Assembly (NCBI GenBank): GCA_945897865.1
Contig: CAMDHJ010000012.1
Span: forward strand, 1 to 45,290
Origin: Tepidiphilus sp. J10
Lineage (GTDB): Bacteria > Pseudomonadota > Gammaproteobacteria > Burkholderiales > Thiobacillaceae
Reading direction: 5' to 3'
Length of the DNA: 45,290 nucleotides
Shown: piece after piece, positions 45,144-45,290 of the stretch
Position numbering within the stretch: the first letter of the stretch is position 1
Layout: each line of letters begins with the position of its first letter
The notes under the pieces: generated by a model
The model's input: the letters and a program-made list of their open reading frames with translations, nothing else
What the model was told of the DNA's origin: nothing
Databases searched by the model: none
Program-made: the position numbers and the translations under genes

Positions 45144-45290
45144 ATCGCGGTAGGGATGCCCATTGCTGAGCACCCCCCGCACAGATCCCGGCGTGCCCAA
45201 TTCGGGCACCGGGCTCCTACCTTGGATGATTGACGGCAAAGCGTGTCTCCGGCCAGGGGTGAATGATGTGGGCCGGTGGCAGCCAGTCGG
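45144..45290 (-). mobile_element. Group II intron, 3' end (domains V and VI and end of reverse-transcriptase gene)
   Basis: On the minus strand a domain-V-like hairpin starts with GAGCCCGG (plus 45209-45216), has a TGCCC/GGGCA inner stem, a two-base CG bulge and CCGGGATC (plus 45184-45191): 33 bases against the usual 34. A domain-VI-like hairpin follows, with GGGGTGC pairing GCATCCC, and an unpaired A at 45151. Seven bases (CCGCGAT) come after this A, so the putative branch point would be the eighth base from an intron end at 45144; ending in AT also fits the AY rule. The protein frame just upstream ends right at domain V. The identification rests on remembered consensus features, not a covariance search. 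Confidence 0.75.
45217..45290 (-). CDS. Group II intron-encoded reverse transcriptase/maturase, C-terminal tail (partial)
   Basis: The minus-strand frame entering from the right window edge reads DWLPPA, HIIHPWPETRFAVNHPR, then TAG (45217-45219). HPWP or HPYP followed by RF/RL is typical of the extreme C-terminus of many bacterial group II intron reverse transcriptases. The stop codon touches domain V, as is common when the protein is encoded in domain IV. Only about 23 residues are inside the window, so the class of intron and integrity of the enzyme cannot be judged. Confidence 0.65.
   Translation of the reverse strand, partial: DWLPPAHIIHPWPETRFAVNHPR

Overview
The window looks like a chromosomal segment of a betaproteobacterium of moderately high GC. 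The closest feel is Rhodocyclales or Nitrosomonadales (Gallionella, Thiobacillus, Sulfuricella type). The reasons are the exopolysaccharide regulators PrsK/PrsR beside an XrtA-type sugar transferase, pilMNOPQ facing away from a class A penicillin-binding protein, a tkt-gap-pgk-pyk-fba-purC cluster with a Calvin-type class II aldolase, and REP-like palindromes. No tRNA, rRNA or CRISPR array was seen. All identifications come from reading motifs; no database search was run.

Layout. 1-236: 5' part of an IS4-family transposase, cut by the window edge. 408-4543: two large lipoproteins on the minus strand, diverging from a type II secretion cluster gspC-gspD-gspE-gspF (5052-11485). That cluster is interrupted twice: by a brnT-brnA toxin-antitoxin pair with a duplicated stub of the gspE 5' end (7963-8670), and by a near-perfect 31-base inverted repeat between gspE and gspF. 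A strong bidirectional terminator follows. 11594-15137 holds a lipoprotein with Ig-like repeats, two tiny coupled genes and an Rpn-type nuclease with an in-frame 12-base VNTR. 15181-20204: type IV pilus operon pilMNOPQ. 20386-23309: PBP1a and an uncharacterised coupled gene. 23364-28332: sugar transferase, PrsK and PrsR. 28345-36376: central carbon genes on the minus strand. 36672-38025: inositol-monophosphatase-like and thioredoxin-like genes. 38144-40349: rsmE and argA. 40421-44963: an overlapping three-gene cyclic-di-GMP module (PhnD-type binding protein, membrane GGDEF-EAL protein, zinc-binding-domain GGDEF protein). 45038-45290: a REP-like repeat, then the 3' end of a group II intron on the minus strand, with domains V and VI and the tail of its reverse transcriptase.

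How it works together. Much of the window concerns the cell envelope and surface life: two secretin machines (T2SS and type IV pilus), three large surface-type lipoproteins, exopolysaccharide control and cyclic-di-GMP signalling. The rest is housekeeping carbon metabolism. The best candidates for something not well described are the PhnD / GGDEF-EAL / CZB-GGDEF operon, the toxin-antitoxin insertion that re-founded the gspE start inside brnA, and the lipoprotein genes around the pseudopilin-less gspCDEF cluster, two of which share an upstream motif.
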